Below the pieces are notes generated by a model, which searched no databases, had not been told where the DNA came from, and saw nothing but the letters and a program-made list of their open reading frames with translations. Shown one piece after another: positions 8,824 through 17,972 of a stretch of 64,000 bases of DNA. A program made the translations under genes and the position numbers. Numbering within the stretch: the first letter of the stretch is position 1; each line of letters opens with the position of its first letter. Location of the stretch: the NCBI GenBank assembly GCA_964443225.1, contig CAYUCC010000006.1, positions 1 to 64,000 of the forward strand. The letters are read 5' to 3'. The DNA is from SSC4 sp964443225. GTDB lineage: Bacteria; Chloroflexota; Anaerolineae; SSC4; Amarolineaceae.

Positions 8824-11800
8824 TCCTACATCCGTTGGCCGGCGGTTATCCCACGGCGTCGGTCTGCCCAATGAGACCCCGTTAACCTCAAAGCGTACCA
8901 AACGCCCCGGTGCGCCACATCCCGGGTTGCTGCTGTCGGCGGCGAGCACGCTTATACGGTAGCGGAGCGTGCCTGTGACATCCCCTGCCATGGTCGTATC
9001 CTGACCGCACAAATTATTGTTGACATAAGCATCGACGGCTGCGCCGGCAGGAATGCCGGCTGCGGGAATCGTACCATAAAATACTGCCGGCGGTGTCCGC
9101 AGGTTCAGGGTCACAGCCGGGCTTTCCCGAATCGTGGCCGTTTGCTCAGCCACCTGGTCCACGGAGGACAAGGATGGTACCCGCATGGACAGGGTGATCG
9201 GGTGGGTAACAGAAATCCAATATCCATTACCAAACGTCAGTTCGGCGAGGTCGCTGACCCAGGGCGGGGCTGCAGGATCGTACACTCTCCATGGATCGGC
9301 GGGGTCCTCGCGATCGAAGCCCATGATGACGGTGTATGACGACGCAATCGACTGCAGGCTCTCGGTCACCGTGCGGGTGGCCGGCAGTGGGTATGAGAAC
9401 AGGTTCCATCCCGGGGCAAAAAACGGCACATCGATCGTCGATGCCAGCACGTACAGACCCGAGTGATCGGCCGGACCGGTTGCCATGTTTTCGTTGACGT
9501 CCAACCTGGTTGGCAGCCGGTTCCAATGCTGACCTTCATCCGGCGAATGGTACAGACTTAACGTGTGCTCGTAACCGTCCGGTGCCTCGCGCTGTAGATA
9601 GTCAAAGGCGATCGTGCGGCTCACCGGCCGGCTGGCCATGAAACGATACCCCTGGCCCACCTGTTCCAGCCACGGCGGCAGGTTCGGAACCCTGGACAGC
9701 GCCTCCAATGACGCCGTTCCTGCCTCATCCAGATAATCCTTGGCGTTAAAGATCGAAACCTGACCATTGGACGATGCAATCGGTGCACCAAACGACCGGC
9801 GGCTGGCGTTCCAGCCGCGCAGGTCGACGCCACCGCGCAAGTTAACCCCACCACGCAGGTTAACCCCGCCACGCAAGTTAACCCCGCCACGCAGGTTAAC
9901 CCCGCCACGTTGGTTAACCCCGCCACGCAGGTTAACCCCGCCGCGTTGGTTAACCCCGCCACGCAGGTTAACCCCGCCGCGTTGGTTAACCCCGCCACGC
10001 AGGTTAACCCCGCCGCGTTGGTTGACCCCGCCGCGCAGGTTGACCCCGCCGCGCAGGTTGACCCCGCCCAGGCTGCGCAGATCGACCCCGTCCCGCTGAT
10101 TGACGGCCAGGGTGCTGGTGTCTGTGATCCAACTCGTTGGGCACCATACGCCGGCCTGCTGCCCGTCGCAGTCGGGTGTCACGAAAAACTCACCCACCGC
10201 ACTTCTGAGCGTGCTGCTCACCGCGGATGGCAGGGTATCGCTGACCCACACGTACACCGATCCTGCAAACACCGGGTAATCCAGGGTGATGATCCGGGTG
10301 AACGTGATCGGATTGGCCGGATCGACCGGTTGCAGTGTGGCCCAGGGCGCCGTCTCTGGCCAGTCGGGGCCAGGCGAACCCGCCGCCGAAAAGGCCTGAG
10401 CATTGAGTTGGCCGCGCGTCAGGGGGCTGTCCAGCGTGACGGTGACAGCCAGCGCTGGTTTGTACAGCGTCATCGACCGCGACACCGTGGTGGTCGTGGT
10501 CACGGGAACGGTGGATGTCGCCACCCCCGTGGGCGTGACGACCCCGGCCGGCGTGATGGTGTGCGTCACCGAGATGCTGCGTGAGGGTACCGCAACCGGC
10601 TGCACCTGGATGTTCGGCTGCCAGTTAGGAACATCCTGCAGGTAGATCGAGCCATCCAGGGCGGTCAACTCGTCGATACAGCCGGCGCGCGCCGGGCTGC
10701 GGTCGGTTTCCAACACACAAATCCGATCGCCGGGTTGGGCACCGCGTACCTTGAGCCGGTCGCTGCGTCCGGTGCTGCCGAGCGTTACCAGGCGGTCGTC
10801 GCGCAGGTCGGGCGTCCCCTGGGTCTGGAACAGATAACCCTGACCCTGCTCGACCACCAGGCGGCTGCCACCGTCTTGCAGCCGCAGGTCCAGGTTGCGG
10901 GCGGGCAGCGCCTCAGCCGGGTCCGCAGGATCCACGAACCACACCTGCGTGACGTCGATGGGCAGCGTGGCCGGGCCGGGATTGCCGCCTTCGTCCGTGA
11001 GGGCGGGGTAGAACTTTTTGACCGTGCCCCAATCAGAACGACCGGTGAGGTAAGCCGCGACCGTATCCTGGCAGTTGCGCCACGTCTCGGTGAACCACTG
11101 GGTGTCGGTCAGGTATTCACTGTAGCCGTCGTCGTAGGCGGTGGTCATGATGCTGCCCTTGCAGTCCTCGATGCGCAGCGAACCATCGTCAGCATATCCC
11201 AGGTAATTGTCGGGCAGGAAGAGCAGGTAATGCCCGTATTCGTGCGCCAGGGCGCGGTACCAGTCCTGCGTCAGCTCAGCGCGGCTCTGCCCGAAGGGGT
11301 CCCACAGCGGTCCCATTCGAACCTGGCCGGGCTGGTAGGCATCTTTGAGGACCGACCCATCAGGGCGGACATCGTCGACGTTTTGGCCGACCAGGCCACC
11401 GATGCTGGCCCGCGGCCGCACCGAATTGTTGGCATAGATCACGACGTCGGCGCTGTTCCAATAGTCTTTAGCATGATGCACCCAGACGTCGCCCAGCGCC
11501 ATCTGCCCATCGGTAATGTCGTACAGCAGTTCGGACGAGCGCTGAATCCCGGCCTCCAGCTCGTCCAGGAAGGTCCCGTCGTTGCGCGCGTCCCACTCGA
11601 GCGAGATGTCCATGTCGAACAGGTACAGCGGGTTGTCGGCCGATACGACCAACTGCTGCACGCCCGGTGTGATCACCGCCTGCGCGTCGAGCCCCGTGGC
11701 AGTTGGTCGGGCGCTGGTGTGGTAGAGGGTGATGCCCGGGCCGGCATCGACCGGCAGCAGCGCCACGAGCCGGTCGCCCGGCGCAATCTCACCGCCGCCT

Positions 11801-14800
11801 ACCAGGTAACCGGCGGCGTTGGTTTGGAACGGTTCGTTGGTATCTGTGTTGCCAATCAAAAAGCCACCGGTCGCCTGTCCCGCAGGTATCCGGTAGACGA
11901 GTGCACTGGACACGACGTGGGTGGCGGTGAGGGTGTTGCTGTAGACCTGGACCTGCGTCCCACGCACGCGGATCGGCGTGCTGGTGGTCGTGGCGTACGG
12001 CCAATCCCGTGCCTGGGGCACACCGCGGGCACCGTGAGCGGTGCCCGGATACGCACGGATTCGCAGCAGCACGTTGTCCGACTGTTCAAAGAAGCCGCTG
12101 GCGAAGGTGTCCCACACGTAAACGTGCGTGTTGGACACAGTGGCCGTGGGGTACGGGCTGGCAGCCAGGTTCGTTGTGACCGTGGTCGACGTCGCAATCG
12201 CCGGACGCCACAGCCCACCGCCATCCACCGAAAAATCCAGCACCACACGCTGCACCGCATCACTTTCGGCGTCGAAGAGGGTGTAGGTGATCGGAATCTG
12301 CTGGCTCTCCAACACCACGGTGCTGGCCTGGCCGGCCGCGCCCGCCGAGCCATCGGGTCGATTCATGGCCACCAGACTGGGTGAATTGATCAAACCCTGC
12401 GCCTGGCGCCACTGGTTGCGGATCAGCGCCGGGGCCTGGCCCACGCCACCGGTGAGGATGTCCACGTCGCCGTCGAAGTCCAGGTCGCCGGCGGCGACGG
12501 CGCGTGCCGAACCCTTGCCAAACGGGCGCCGCACGGTAAAGCTGCCCTTGCCGTCGTTGGCATACACGGCGTTACCGCCCGTCACCTGGCCGGCGATGAT
12601 ATCGAGGTCCAGGTCGCCATCCATGTCGGCCAGCATCACCTGCAGGGTGCCGGCGCGACCGTTGCCCCACCGGCGTCCACTCGAAAACTGCCCGTCACCG
12701 TTGTTGAAGTAGACATAATCCTGGCGTCCCGCCAGTCCCGAGTTGCCGACGACGATATCCAGGTCACCGTCACCGTCCAGGTCGCCCAGGGCCACGGTCT
12801 TCGTGCTGTCGGGGTCGCCGGGTAATTTTGACTTGCGGCCAAAGCCGCCTGTGCCGTCGTTGAAGTAGATGCTGTTGGCGGCACCGGCGGTGGTGACGGT
12901 GGTGGTGCCGGTGGTGGTGGTGGTGATGGTGGTGGTATCCCAGTTGCCGGTGACGAGATCGAGGTCACCGTCGCCGTCGAGGTCACCCAGGGCGAGACTC
13001 TGGGTATTGAGACCGCCGTGACCGATCGGCTCTTCGCTGCCGGCATAATTGCCCTGGCCATCGTTACGGTGAAGGCGGACCTGCCGGCCGGCCTGTGGGA
13101 CGTCGTACGCGGCGACGACGTCCAAATCGCGGTCGCCGTCCACGTCGCCCAGGGTGACGCCCCACGCGCTCTGCATTCCAAAGTCGCGCACGTCGGCGTT
13201 CCAGTTGCCATCGTTGTTGTTGATGTAGAGCCTGGTCTTTTCCTTGTTATTGCCTGTGACGATATCGAGGTCCAGGTCCCCGTCCACATCCCCCACGGCC
13301 ACGCTGAGCGTCAAGCCGCCGCCAAAGGTCTGGCTGACCGGAAACCCGCCCGCCAGGTCGGCCAGGTAAATCACACTGGGCTTGTTGCGGTTGCCGACGA
13401 TCGCATCCAGCCGGCCGTTCCCGTCGACGTCTCCCACGGCGATGCTGTAGGTGGCCAAGGGACTGGTGTGCAGGGCCTGAGGGGCGGTATAGACACCGGC
13501 GCCGTCGTTGAGATAGATCGCACTGCGTTGGTCCAGGTTGCCAGCAACCAGGTCGAGATCGCCGTCACTGTCCAGGTCACCGGCGGCGACGCTGGTGGTG
13601 GCGTCGGTGCCGGTGCCGAAGGGGAAGGCGGTGCTCTGATCGAAGCGGTCGCGCCCGTCGTTGTCGTTGAGATAGACCAGGTTGGGCTGGTTGAAGTTGC
13701 CGGTGATGGCATCCAGCGCGCCGTCCCCGTTGACGTCGTGCAGGCTGATCATACGGTATGAATTGGCCGTGGGATCACCGGCAGGGGCCGACTCGTCGGG
13801 CAGGAGATCGCCGGGTTGGACCGGTTCGACCGCCGGTGCCGCACCAAACTCGGTGATGACAGCAAAATTGGCCCGCCCGTCGTTCACGTGGACACGGTTA
13901 TGGCCGTTGGCCAGCGCCATCACTACGTCGAAATCATCATCCCGATCGACGTCCCCCACGGTCAGGTGGCGCACAGCTTCGTCTGCGGCAGCGGTGCCGA
14001 GGCAGCGCATGCGGTCCTGGCGGGTGGCATCGGCACACGTCGCTGGGGGTGCGTTACTGAAACCGCCGCTCCCATCGTTGAGGTAAACCGCACTTTGGGG
14101 ATTGTCGTCGGGGTAACCGGCTACGACGACATCCAGCCAACGATTGCCGTCCACGTCCGCCAGACCCACACTGGGCGCCGAGGCACCGCCAAGACACTGC
14201 ACACCCGGCGGTGATGTCTCGCAGCTGGCGAGCGGACCGCTATAGAAACGTCCCTGCCCATCGTTCACGAAGATCGCATTCTGCGCTCGATCGCCCACGA
14301 CCAAATCGAGTGCACCATCCCCGCTGACGTCCCCAACCGCCAGGCTTCGGCCGGCACCAGTGCTGAAACCAAAGGCGCTGCCGGGTGCCAACGAACCGGC
14401 GCCATCGTTCAGGAAGATTCGGCTCTTGCCAACGCTGCTCAACGCAATCACGTCGAGATCCCCATCGGCGTCCACGTCACCCAGGGCCGCGGCGGCAAAT
14501 CGATCGCTGTCAGCCCCGAAACAGCGCACCGTGTCGGCCAGGGCGGCGCAGTTATCGACGGTGCCCTCGAAGAAGCGGCCGCGGCCGTCGTTCAGGTAGA
14601 CCGCACTCTGCTGGCCATCCTGCGTCACGGCCAGGTCGAGGTCACCATCGGCGTCGACGTCGCCGAGGGCGAGGCTGGTGATTTTCTCCTCGGCCGAGCC
14701 GTAGGTGACTGGATTGTCGAACGAAGGATCGTCGGCATGCGCGGTGGTGATGAGCAGCAGCCAGCTGGCGAGCAGCAGGCCGGTCAGGGTGATCGCCAGT

Positions 14801-14886
14801 ACCCAGGGACGGTAACCGAAACCAGCCTGTGGCATGGCCGGCTCCAGGCGGTGGTGTGATCGAATGTGCATGGCAGGTACCCTCAT
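8812..14886 (-). CDS. Giant secreted FG-GAP/VCBS repeat protein with HEYGH metalloprotease-like motif
   Basis: Extracellular protein of 2024 residues. Signal/TM segment at about 27-50 (LAITLTGLLLASWLLLITTAHA). Residues ~60-830 are tandem FG-GAP/VCBS repeats with calcium loops of the type GDVDADGDLDLAV. A central region contains HEYGH (His1215-His1219), a zinc-metalloprotease-like site, within LAHEYGHYLLFLPDNYLGY. About residues 1600-1690 hold 13 hexapeptide units [LQ]RGGVN. A C-terminal beta region follows, ending SRK. Start: ATG 14886 is the longest; ATG 14871 has a better ribosome site (GAGGG, 8 bases) and may be the true one. Likely surface-attached or secreted; substrate unknown. It stands alone, convergent with the ATPase gene. 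Confidence 0.8.
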   Translation of the reverse strand: MRVPAMHIRSHHRLEPAMPQAGFGYRPWVLAITLTGLLLASWLLLITTAHADDPSFDNPVTYGSAEEKITSLALGDVDADGDLDLAVTQDGQQSAVYLNDGRGRFFEGTVDNCAALADTVRCFGADSDRFAAAALGDVDADGDLDVIALSSVGKSRIFLNDGAGSLAPGSAFGFSTGAGRSLAVGDVSGDGALDLVVGDRAQNAIFVNDGQGRFYSGPLASCETSPPGVQCLGGASAPSVGLADVDGNRWLDVVVAGYPDDNPQSAVYLNDGSGGFSNAPPATCADATRQDRMRCLGTAAADEAVRHLTVGDVDRDDDFDVVMALANGHNRVHVNDGRANFAVITEFGAAPAVEPVQPGDLLPDESAPAGDPTANSYRMISLHDVNGDGALDAITGNFNQPNLVYLNDNDGRDRFDQSTAFPFGTGTDATTSVAAGDLDSDGDLDLVAGNLDQRSAIYLNDGAGVYTAPQALHTSPLATYSIAVGDVDGNGRLDAIVGNRNKPSVIYLADLAGGFPVSQTFGGGLTLSVAVGDVDGDLDLDIVTGNNKEKTRLYINNNDGNWNADVRDFGMQSAWGVTLGDVDGDRDLDVVAAYDVPQAGRQVRLHRNDGQGNYAGSEEPIGHGGLNTQSLALGDLDGDGDLDLVTGNWDTTTITTTTTGTTTVTTAGAANSIYFNDGTGGFGRKSKLPGDPDSTKTVALGDLDGDGDLDIVVGNSGLAGRQDYVYFNNGDGQFSSGRRWGNGRAGTLQVMLADMDGDLDLDIIAGQVTGGNAVYANDGKGSFTVRRPFGKGSARAVAAGDLDFDGDVDILTGGVGQAPALIRNQWRQAQGLINSPSLVAMNRPDGSAGAAGQASTVVLESQQIPITYTLFDAESDAVQRVVLDFSVDGGGLWRPAIATSTTVTTNLAASPYPTATVSNTHVYVWDTFASGFFEQSDNVLLRIRAYPGTAHGARGVPQARDWPYATTTSTPIRVRGTQVQVYSNTLTATHVVSSALVYRIPAGQATGGFLIGNTDTNEPFQTNAAGYLVGGGEIAPGDRLVALLPVDAGPGITLYHTSARPTATGLDAQAVITPGVQQLVVSADNPLYLFDMDISLEWDARNDGTFLDELEAGIQRSSELLYDITDGQMALGDVWVHHAKDYWNSADVVIYANNSVRPRASIGGLVGQNVDDVRPDGSVLKDAYQPGQVRMGPLWDPFGQSRAELTQDWYRALAHEYGHYLLFLPDNYLGYADDGSLRIEDCKGSIMTTAYDDGYSEYLTDTQWFTETWRNCQDTVAAYLTGRSDWGTVKKFYPALTDEGGNPGPATLPIDVTQVWFVDPADPAEALPARNLDLRLQDGGSRLVVEQGQGYLFQTQGTPDLRDDRLVTLGSTGRSDRLKVRGAQPGDRICVLETDRSPARAGCIDELTALDGSIYLQDVPNWQPNIQVQPVAVPSRSISVTHTITPAGVVTPTGVATSTVPVTTTTTVSRSMTLYKPALAVTVTLDSPLTRGQLNAQAFSAAGSPGPDWPETAPWATLQPVDPANPITFTRIITLDYPVFAGSVYVWVSDTLPSAVSSTLRSAVGEFFVTPDCDGQQAGVWCPTSWITDTSTLAVNQRDGVDLRSLGGVNLRGGVNLRGGVNQRGGVNLRGGVNQRGGVNLRGGVNQRGGVNLRGGVNQRGGVNLRGGVNLRGGVNLRGGVNLRGGVDLRGWNASRRSFGAPIASSNGQVSIFNAKDYLDEAGTASLEALSRVPNLPPWLEQVGQGYRFMASRPVSRTIAFDYLQREAPDGYEHTLSLYHSPDEGQHWNRLPTRLDVNENMATGPADHSGLYVLASTIDVPFFAPGWNLFSYPLPATRTVTESLQSIASSYTVIMGFDREDPADPWRVYDPAAPPWVSDLAELTFGNGYWISVTHPITLSMRVPSLSSVDQVAEQTATIRESPAVTLNLRTPPAVFYGTIPAAGIPAGAAVDAYVNNNLCGQDTTMAGDVTGTLRYRISVLAADSSNPGCGAPGRLVRFEVNGVSLGRPTPWDNRRPTDVGSRK
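9819..10078 (-). repeat. 18-bp coding tandem repeat (hexapeptide [LQ]RGGVN)
   Basis: About 13 full units of an 18-bp repeat (plus strand GTTAACCCCGCCACGCAG and near variants), plus degenerate edges, lie inside the giant protein gene. In frame they encode LRGGVN or QRGGVN, partly alternating L and Q. Units differ by only a few bases, so the array should be prone to copy-number change without frameshift. Confidence 0.92.
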
Positions 14887-14988
14887 GGCCCGTGGTGCGG
14901 GTGGTGGGGCCGGCTGGAATAATGAAGAATGATACCCTACTGCGCACTGGCTGGCAAATTGTCTGCCGAAATTCGTGCCGCGTGCCCC

Positions 14989-15017
14989 TTGACAAACCAG
15001 CAGTAATGTGATATCCT
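14989..15017 (+). promoter_or_regulatory. Promoter of the regulator/ABC-transporter operon
   Basis: TTGACA at 14989-14994 and TATCCT at 15012-15017, 17 bases apart. It lies just upstream of a palindromic operator and 67 bases before the regulator start codon. Confidence 0.75.
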
Positions 15018-15020
15018 ATG

Positions 15021-15048
15021 ATTAGATATCAGATATCCGATATCTAAT
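15021..15048. promoter_or_regulatory. Palindromic operator, probably for the FadR/GntR-type regulator
   Basis: Perfect 10-bp arms ATTAGATATC (15021-15030) and GATATCTAAT (15039-15048) around an 8-base centre that itself contains another GATATC. It begins 3 bases after the -10 box and covers the expected transcription start, a position that fits repression. Binding by the adjacent regulator is inference from position. Confidence 0.75.
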
Positions 15049-15083
15049 GACTGGACCACTGTCTGGGTGCGAGAAAGGTCGTT

Positions 15084-15833
15084 ATGGAAAAGCTGACGCG
15101 TGGACCGGTGCTGAACCGGATGATCCAGGACCAGATCAAACAGTACATCACCGACAACCGCCTACAGTCGGGTGATCTGCTGCCGCCCGAAGGCCAGCTT
15201 GCCACCGACCTGGGTGTCAGCCGCGGCTCGGTACGTGAAGCGATCAAGGCGTTGGAGTCGTTAGGCATCGTCGAGGTGCGGCATGGGGACGGGGTACGCG
15301 TGCGTGCCTTCAACTTCGATTCCATCTTCGACCTGTTGTCCTACGGCCTGGTCTTCGATCCGGTCAAGGCGGTCGAAATCCTGCAGATTCGCATCTGGCT
15401 CGAGGTGGCCGGCGTGGCCGAAACCATCGACCGCATCAGCGACGCCGAGCTGGACCAGATTGACGCACTGCTGGATCGTTGGGAGCAGAAGGCGCTGCGG
15501 GGTGACGACGTATCGCTGGACGATCGCGGATTTCACCGCCTGCTCTATACCCCGCTTGGCAACGATTCGTTGATCCGCCTGATCGATATCTTCTGGGTGA
15601 TCTACCATTCATTGGCCGTGCAGAACATCGGCATCGACCACAACCCGCTGGCCACGCTGGAGATGCACCGCGAGCTGCTGGCGGCGATGCGTGCGCGTGA
15701 TGGGGTGCTGGCCACGCAGCGCATGCGCGATCACTTCCGTAATCTTGAGATCCGTATGGCGCGTGCCGTCCAGATCAGCCAGGCCGCTGCACCGGCAAGG
15801 CCCAGCGATCAGCCCGTCGGGGCCAACAACTGA
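15084..15833 (+). CDS. FadR-subfamily GntR transcriptional regulator
   Basis: DNA-binding regulator of 249 residues. N-terminal winged helix at about residues 8-75 with the GntR signature (GDLLPPEGQLATDLGVSRG, then SVREAIKALESLGIV). The C-terminal all-helical FCD domain (~90-235) normally binds a metal and a small organic ligand. A ribosome site GAAAGG lies upstream of ATG 15084. It heads the operon of transporter and sugar-acid catabolic genes, and the palindrome at 15021-15048 suggests autoregulation. The ligand may be sialic acid or a breakdown product, as for NanR-type FCD regulators, but this is inferred from the neighbours only. Confidence 0.9.
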   Translation: MEKLTRGPVLNRMIQDQIKQYITDNRLQSGDLLPPEGQLATDLGVSRGSVREAIKALESLGIVEVRHGDGVRVRAFNFDSIFDLLSYGLVFDPVKAVEILQIRIWLEVAGVAETIDRISDAELDQIDALLDRWEQKALRGDDVSLDDRGFHRLLYTPLGNDSLIRLIDIFWVIYHSLAVQNIGIDHNPLATLEMHRELLAAMRARDGVLATQRMRDHFRNLEIRMARAVQISQAAAPARPSDQPVGANN

Positions 15834-15850
15834 GTTTGAGGAAGGTCGTC

Positions 15851-16855
15851 ATGGCGCATTTGCTCGAGGTGAAGGACCTGGTGACCCGCTTCTACTCCGA
15901 TGGGGCAACCATTCATGCCGTGAATGGGATCACCTACACGCTGGAGGAAGGCGAATCACTGGCGATCGTCGGTGAGAGCGGATCGGGGAAATCGGTGGGC
16001 GTTATGTCGCTCATGGGGCTCATCCGCTACCCACCCGGCCGCGTCGAGAAGGGCGAGGTCATTTTCAAGGGACGTGACCTGCTCAAGCTGTCATCCGAAG
16101 AAATGCGCCAGCTGCGTGGCAAAGAGATCGCCATGGTTTTCCAGGACCCGATGACGTCGCTCAACCCGGTGTTGTCTGTGGGCCACCAGCTGATGGAACC
16201 GCTGCAGGCGCACATGGGGCTGGACAAGGCGGCGGCGCGACGCCGTGCCGCCGAACTCCTCTCCCTGGTTGGATTGCCCAATGCCGCCGAGCGGCTGAAG
16301 GACTTTCCCTTCCAGTTCTCCGGCGGGCAGCGCCAGCGCGTCATGATCGCCATGGCGCTGGCCTGCAATCCCAGCCTGCTCATCGCCGATGAACCCACCA
16401 CGGCGCTCGACGTCACCATTCAAGCTCAGATCGTCGAACTCATCAAAGACCTGCAGCAGAAGCTGGGCATGGCGATCATCTGGATCAGTCACAACCTGGC
16501 ACTGGTGGCTGGGATGGTCGACCGGGTCATCGTGATGTACTCCGGCTACATCGTCGAACAGGCGCCGGTGGATGAGCTGTACGAGCGGCCGGCACACCCC
16601 TACAGCATGGGGCTGCTGCAGGCGATCCCCACCCTCGAGCAGCGCAGCCAGGAGCGGCTGGCCTCCATCGAAGGCATGCCGCCCGACCTGCGCCACCCCG
16701 CCGTGGCCTGCCCCTTTGCGCCGCGCTGCCCCTACGTGATCGAGCAGTGCCAGCAGGCGGTGCCGCCGCTGCAGCCGATCGCCCCGCAGCATACCGCCGC
16801 GTGCTGGCGGGCCGTGGAGCTGCGCCAGATTCACCATTTTGGAGATCAACTATGA
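15851..16855 (+). CDS. Dipeptide-type ABC transporter ATPase (OppD/DppD-like)
   Basis: Cytoplasmic ATPase of an import complex, 334 residues. Walker A GESGSGKS (41-48), signature FSGGQRQRVMIAMALA, Walker B LLIADEPTTALD, and a C-terminal oligopeptide/dipeptide domain with the usual cysteines (CPFAPRCPYVIEQC). The start at 15851 has AGGAAGG 5 bases upstream; a TTG at 15836 is in frame but would contain that site. It overlaps the next ATPase by 4 bases (ATGA), typical of translationally coupled pairs. Confidence 0.95.
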   Translation: MAHLLEVKDLVTRFYSDGATIHAVNGITYTLEEGESLAIVGESGSGKSVGVMSLMGLIRYPPGRVEKGEVIFKGRDLLKLSSEEMRQLRGKEIAMVFQDPMTSLNPVLSVGHQLMEPLQAHMGLDKAAARRRAAELLSLVGLPNAAERLKDFPFQFSGGQRQRVMIAMALACNPSLLIADEPTTALDVTIQAQIVELIKDLQQKLGMAIIWISHNLALVAGMVDRVIVMYSGYIVEQAPVDELYERPAHPYSMGLLQAIPTLEQRSQERLASIEGMPPDLRHPAVACPFAPRCPYVIEQCQQAVPPLQPIAPQHTAACWRAVELRQIHHFGDQL

Positions 16856-17877
16856 GCGTCGCCCTTCAGGCCAACGCCAGCTCCCAAACGCTCATCGAGG
16901 TCAACAACCTCAAGGTCCACTTCCCGATCCGGCGTGGGCTGCTGCGGCGTCAGGTCGGTGCCGTCCGTGCCGTCGACGACGTCAGCTTCGATGTGTACGA
17001 TGGTGAGACGCTGGGCCTTGTCGGTGAGAGCGGCTGTGGCAAATCGACCACCGGCCTGGCCGTGTTGAATCTGCTCCAGGCGACGGCTGGCCAGGTGCGT
17101 TTTCGCGGGCAGGAAGTGACCCATCTTCCCGAAGCGCAGATGCGCCCGCTGCGCCGCCACATGATGATGGTGTTCCAGGACCCCTACTCCTCGCTCAACC
17201 CGCGTATGACCGTGGGCGCCATCATTGGCGAGCCGTTGGGTGTGCATGGGATCGGCAGCCAGGCCGAACGCGAGGCACGGGTGCAGGAGCTGCTGCGTGT
17301 GGTCGGGCTGAACCCGGCCTTCATCAACCGTTACCCGCACGAGTTCTCCGGCGGCCAGCGCCAGCGGGTGGGCCTGGCCCGCGCCCTGGCCACTTCACCG
17401 GCGTTCATCGTCGCCGACGAACCGATCTCGGCGCTGGACGTGTCGATCCAGGCGCAGGTCGTCAACCTGATGGGCGACCTCAAAACCCAGCTGGGCCTGA
17501 CCTATCTCATGATCTCCCACGATCTGTCGATGGTGCGCTACATCAGCGACCGCGTGGCGGTGATGTACCTGGGCAAAATCGTGGAATTGGGCAGTCGCGA
17601 CGCCGTGTTCGACCGGCCGCTGCACCCCTACACCCGTGCGCTGATGTCGGCCGTGCCGGTGCCCAACCCAAAACTGGAACGGGTGCGCAAGCGCATCATT
17701 CTGGAGGGCGACGTACCCAGCCCGGCCAATCCGCCCGCTGGCTGTCGCTTCCACCCACGCTGCGCGTTTTCCAGGGACATATGCCGCCAGCAGGAACCGG
17801 CACTGCGTGTCCTGGAACAAAGCAGTGCATCTGCGCACCGCGTCGCCTGCCACCTGGCCGAAGAACTGGCCTCATGA
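16852..17877 (+). CDS. Dipeptide-type ABC transporter ATPase (OppF/DppF-like)
   Basis: Second ATPase of the importer, 341 residues. Walker A GESGCGKS (58-65), signature FSGGQRQRVGLARALA, Walker B FIVADEPISALD, and C-terminal Cys-rich oligopeptide domain (CRFHPRCAFSRDIC). The start ATG 16852 overlaps the upstream stop (ATGA); a longer frame from 16747 runs back into the preceding gene and is rejected. With the upstream ATPase it should form the nucleotide-binding heterodimer. Confidence 0.95.
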   Translation: MSVALQANASSQTLIEVNNLKVHFPIRRGLLRRQVGAVRAVDDVSFDVYDGETLGLVGESGCGKSTTGLAVLNLLQATAGQVRFRGQEVTHLPEAQMRPLRRHMMMVFQDPYSSLNPRMTVGAIIGEPLGVHGIGSQAEREARVQELLRVVGLNPAFINRYPHEFSGGQRQRVGLARALATSPAFIVADEPISALDVSIQAQVVNLMGDLKTQLGLTYLMISHDLSMVRYISDRVAVMYLGKIVELGSRDAVFDRPLHPYTRALMSAVPVPNPKLERVRKRIILEGDVPSPANPPAGCRFHPRCAFSRDICRQQEPALRVLEQSSASAHRVACHLAEELAS

Positions 17878-17972
17878 GGCGCGGTATCATCGGCCACCTT
17901 GAATTGGTTATCGATCAACGATTCGGCATCTTGTCGAAGCAAAACAAACCATCTGTTCAGAAGGAGAGAAAC

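Noticed and set aside
9819..10078. CRISPR or non-coding satellite
   Set aside because: 18-bp units without spacers stay in frame within a long gene.
10735..12384. 549-residue plus-strand frame opposite the giant protein
   Set aside because: A shadow of the FG-GAP/HEYGH gene; no recognisable motif or ribosome site.
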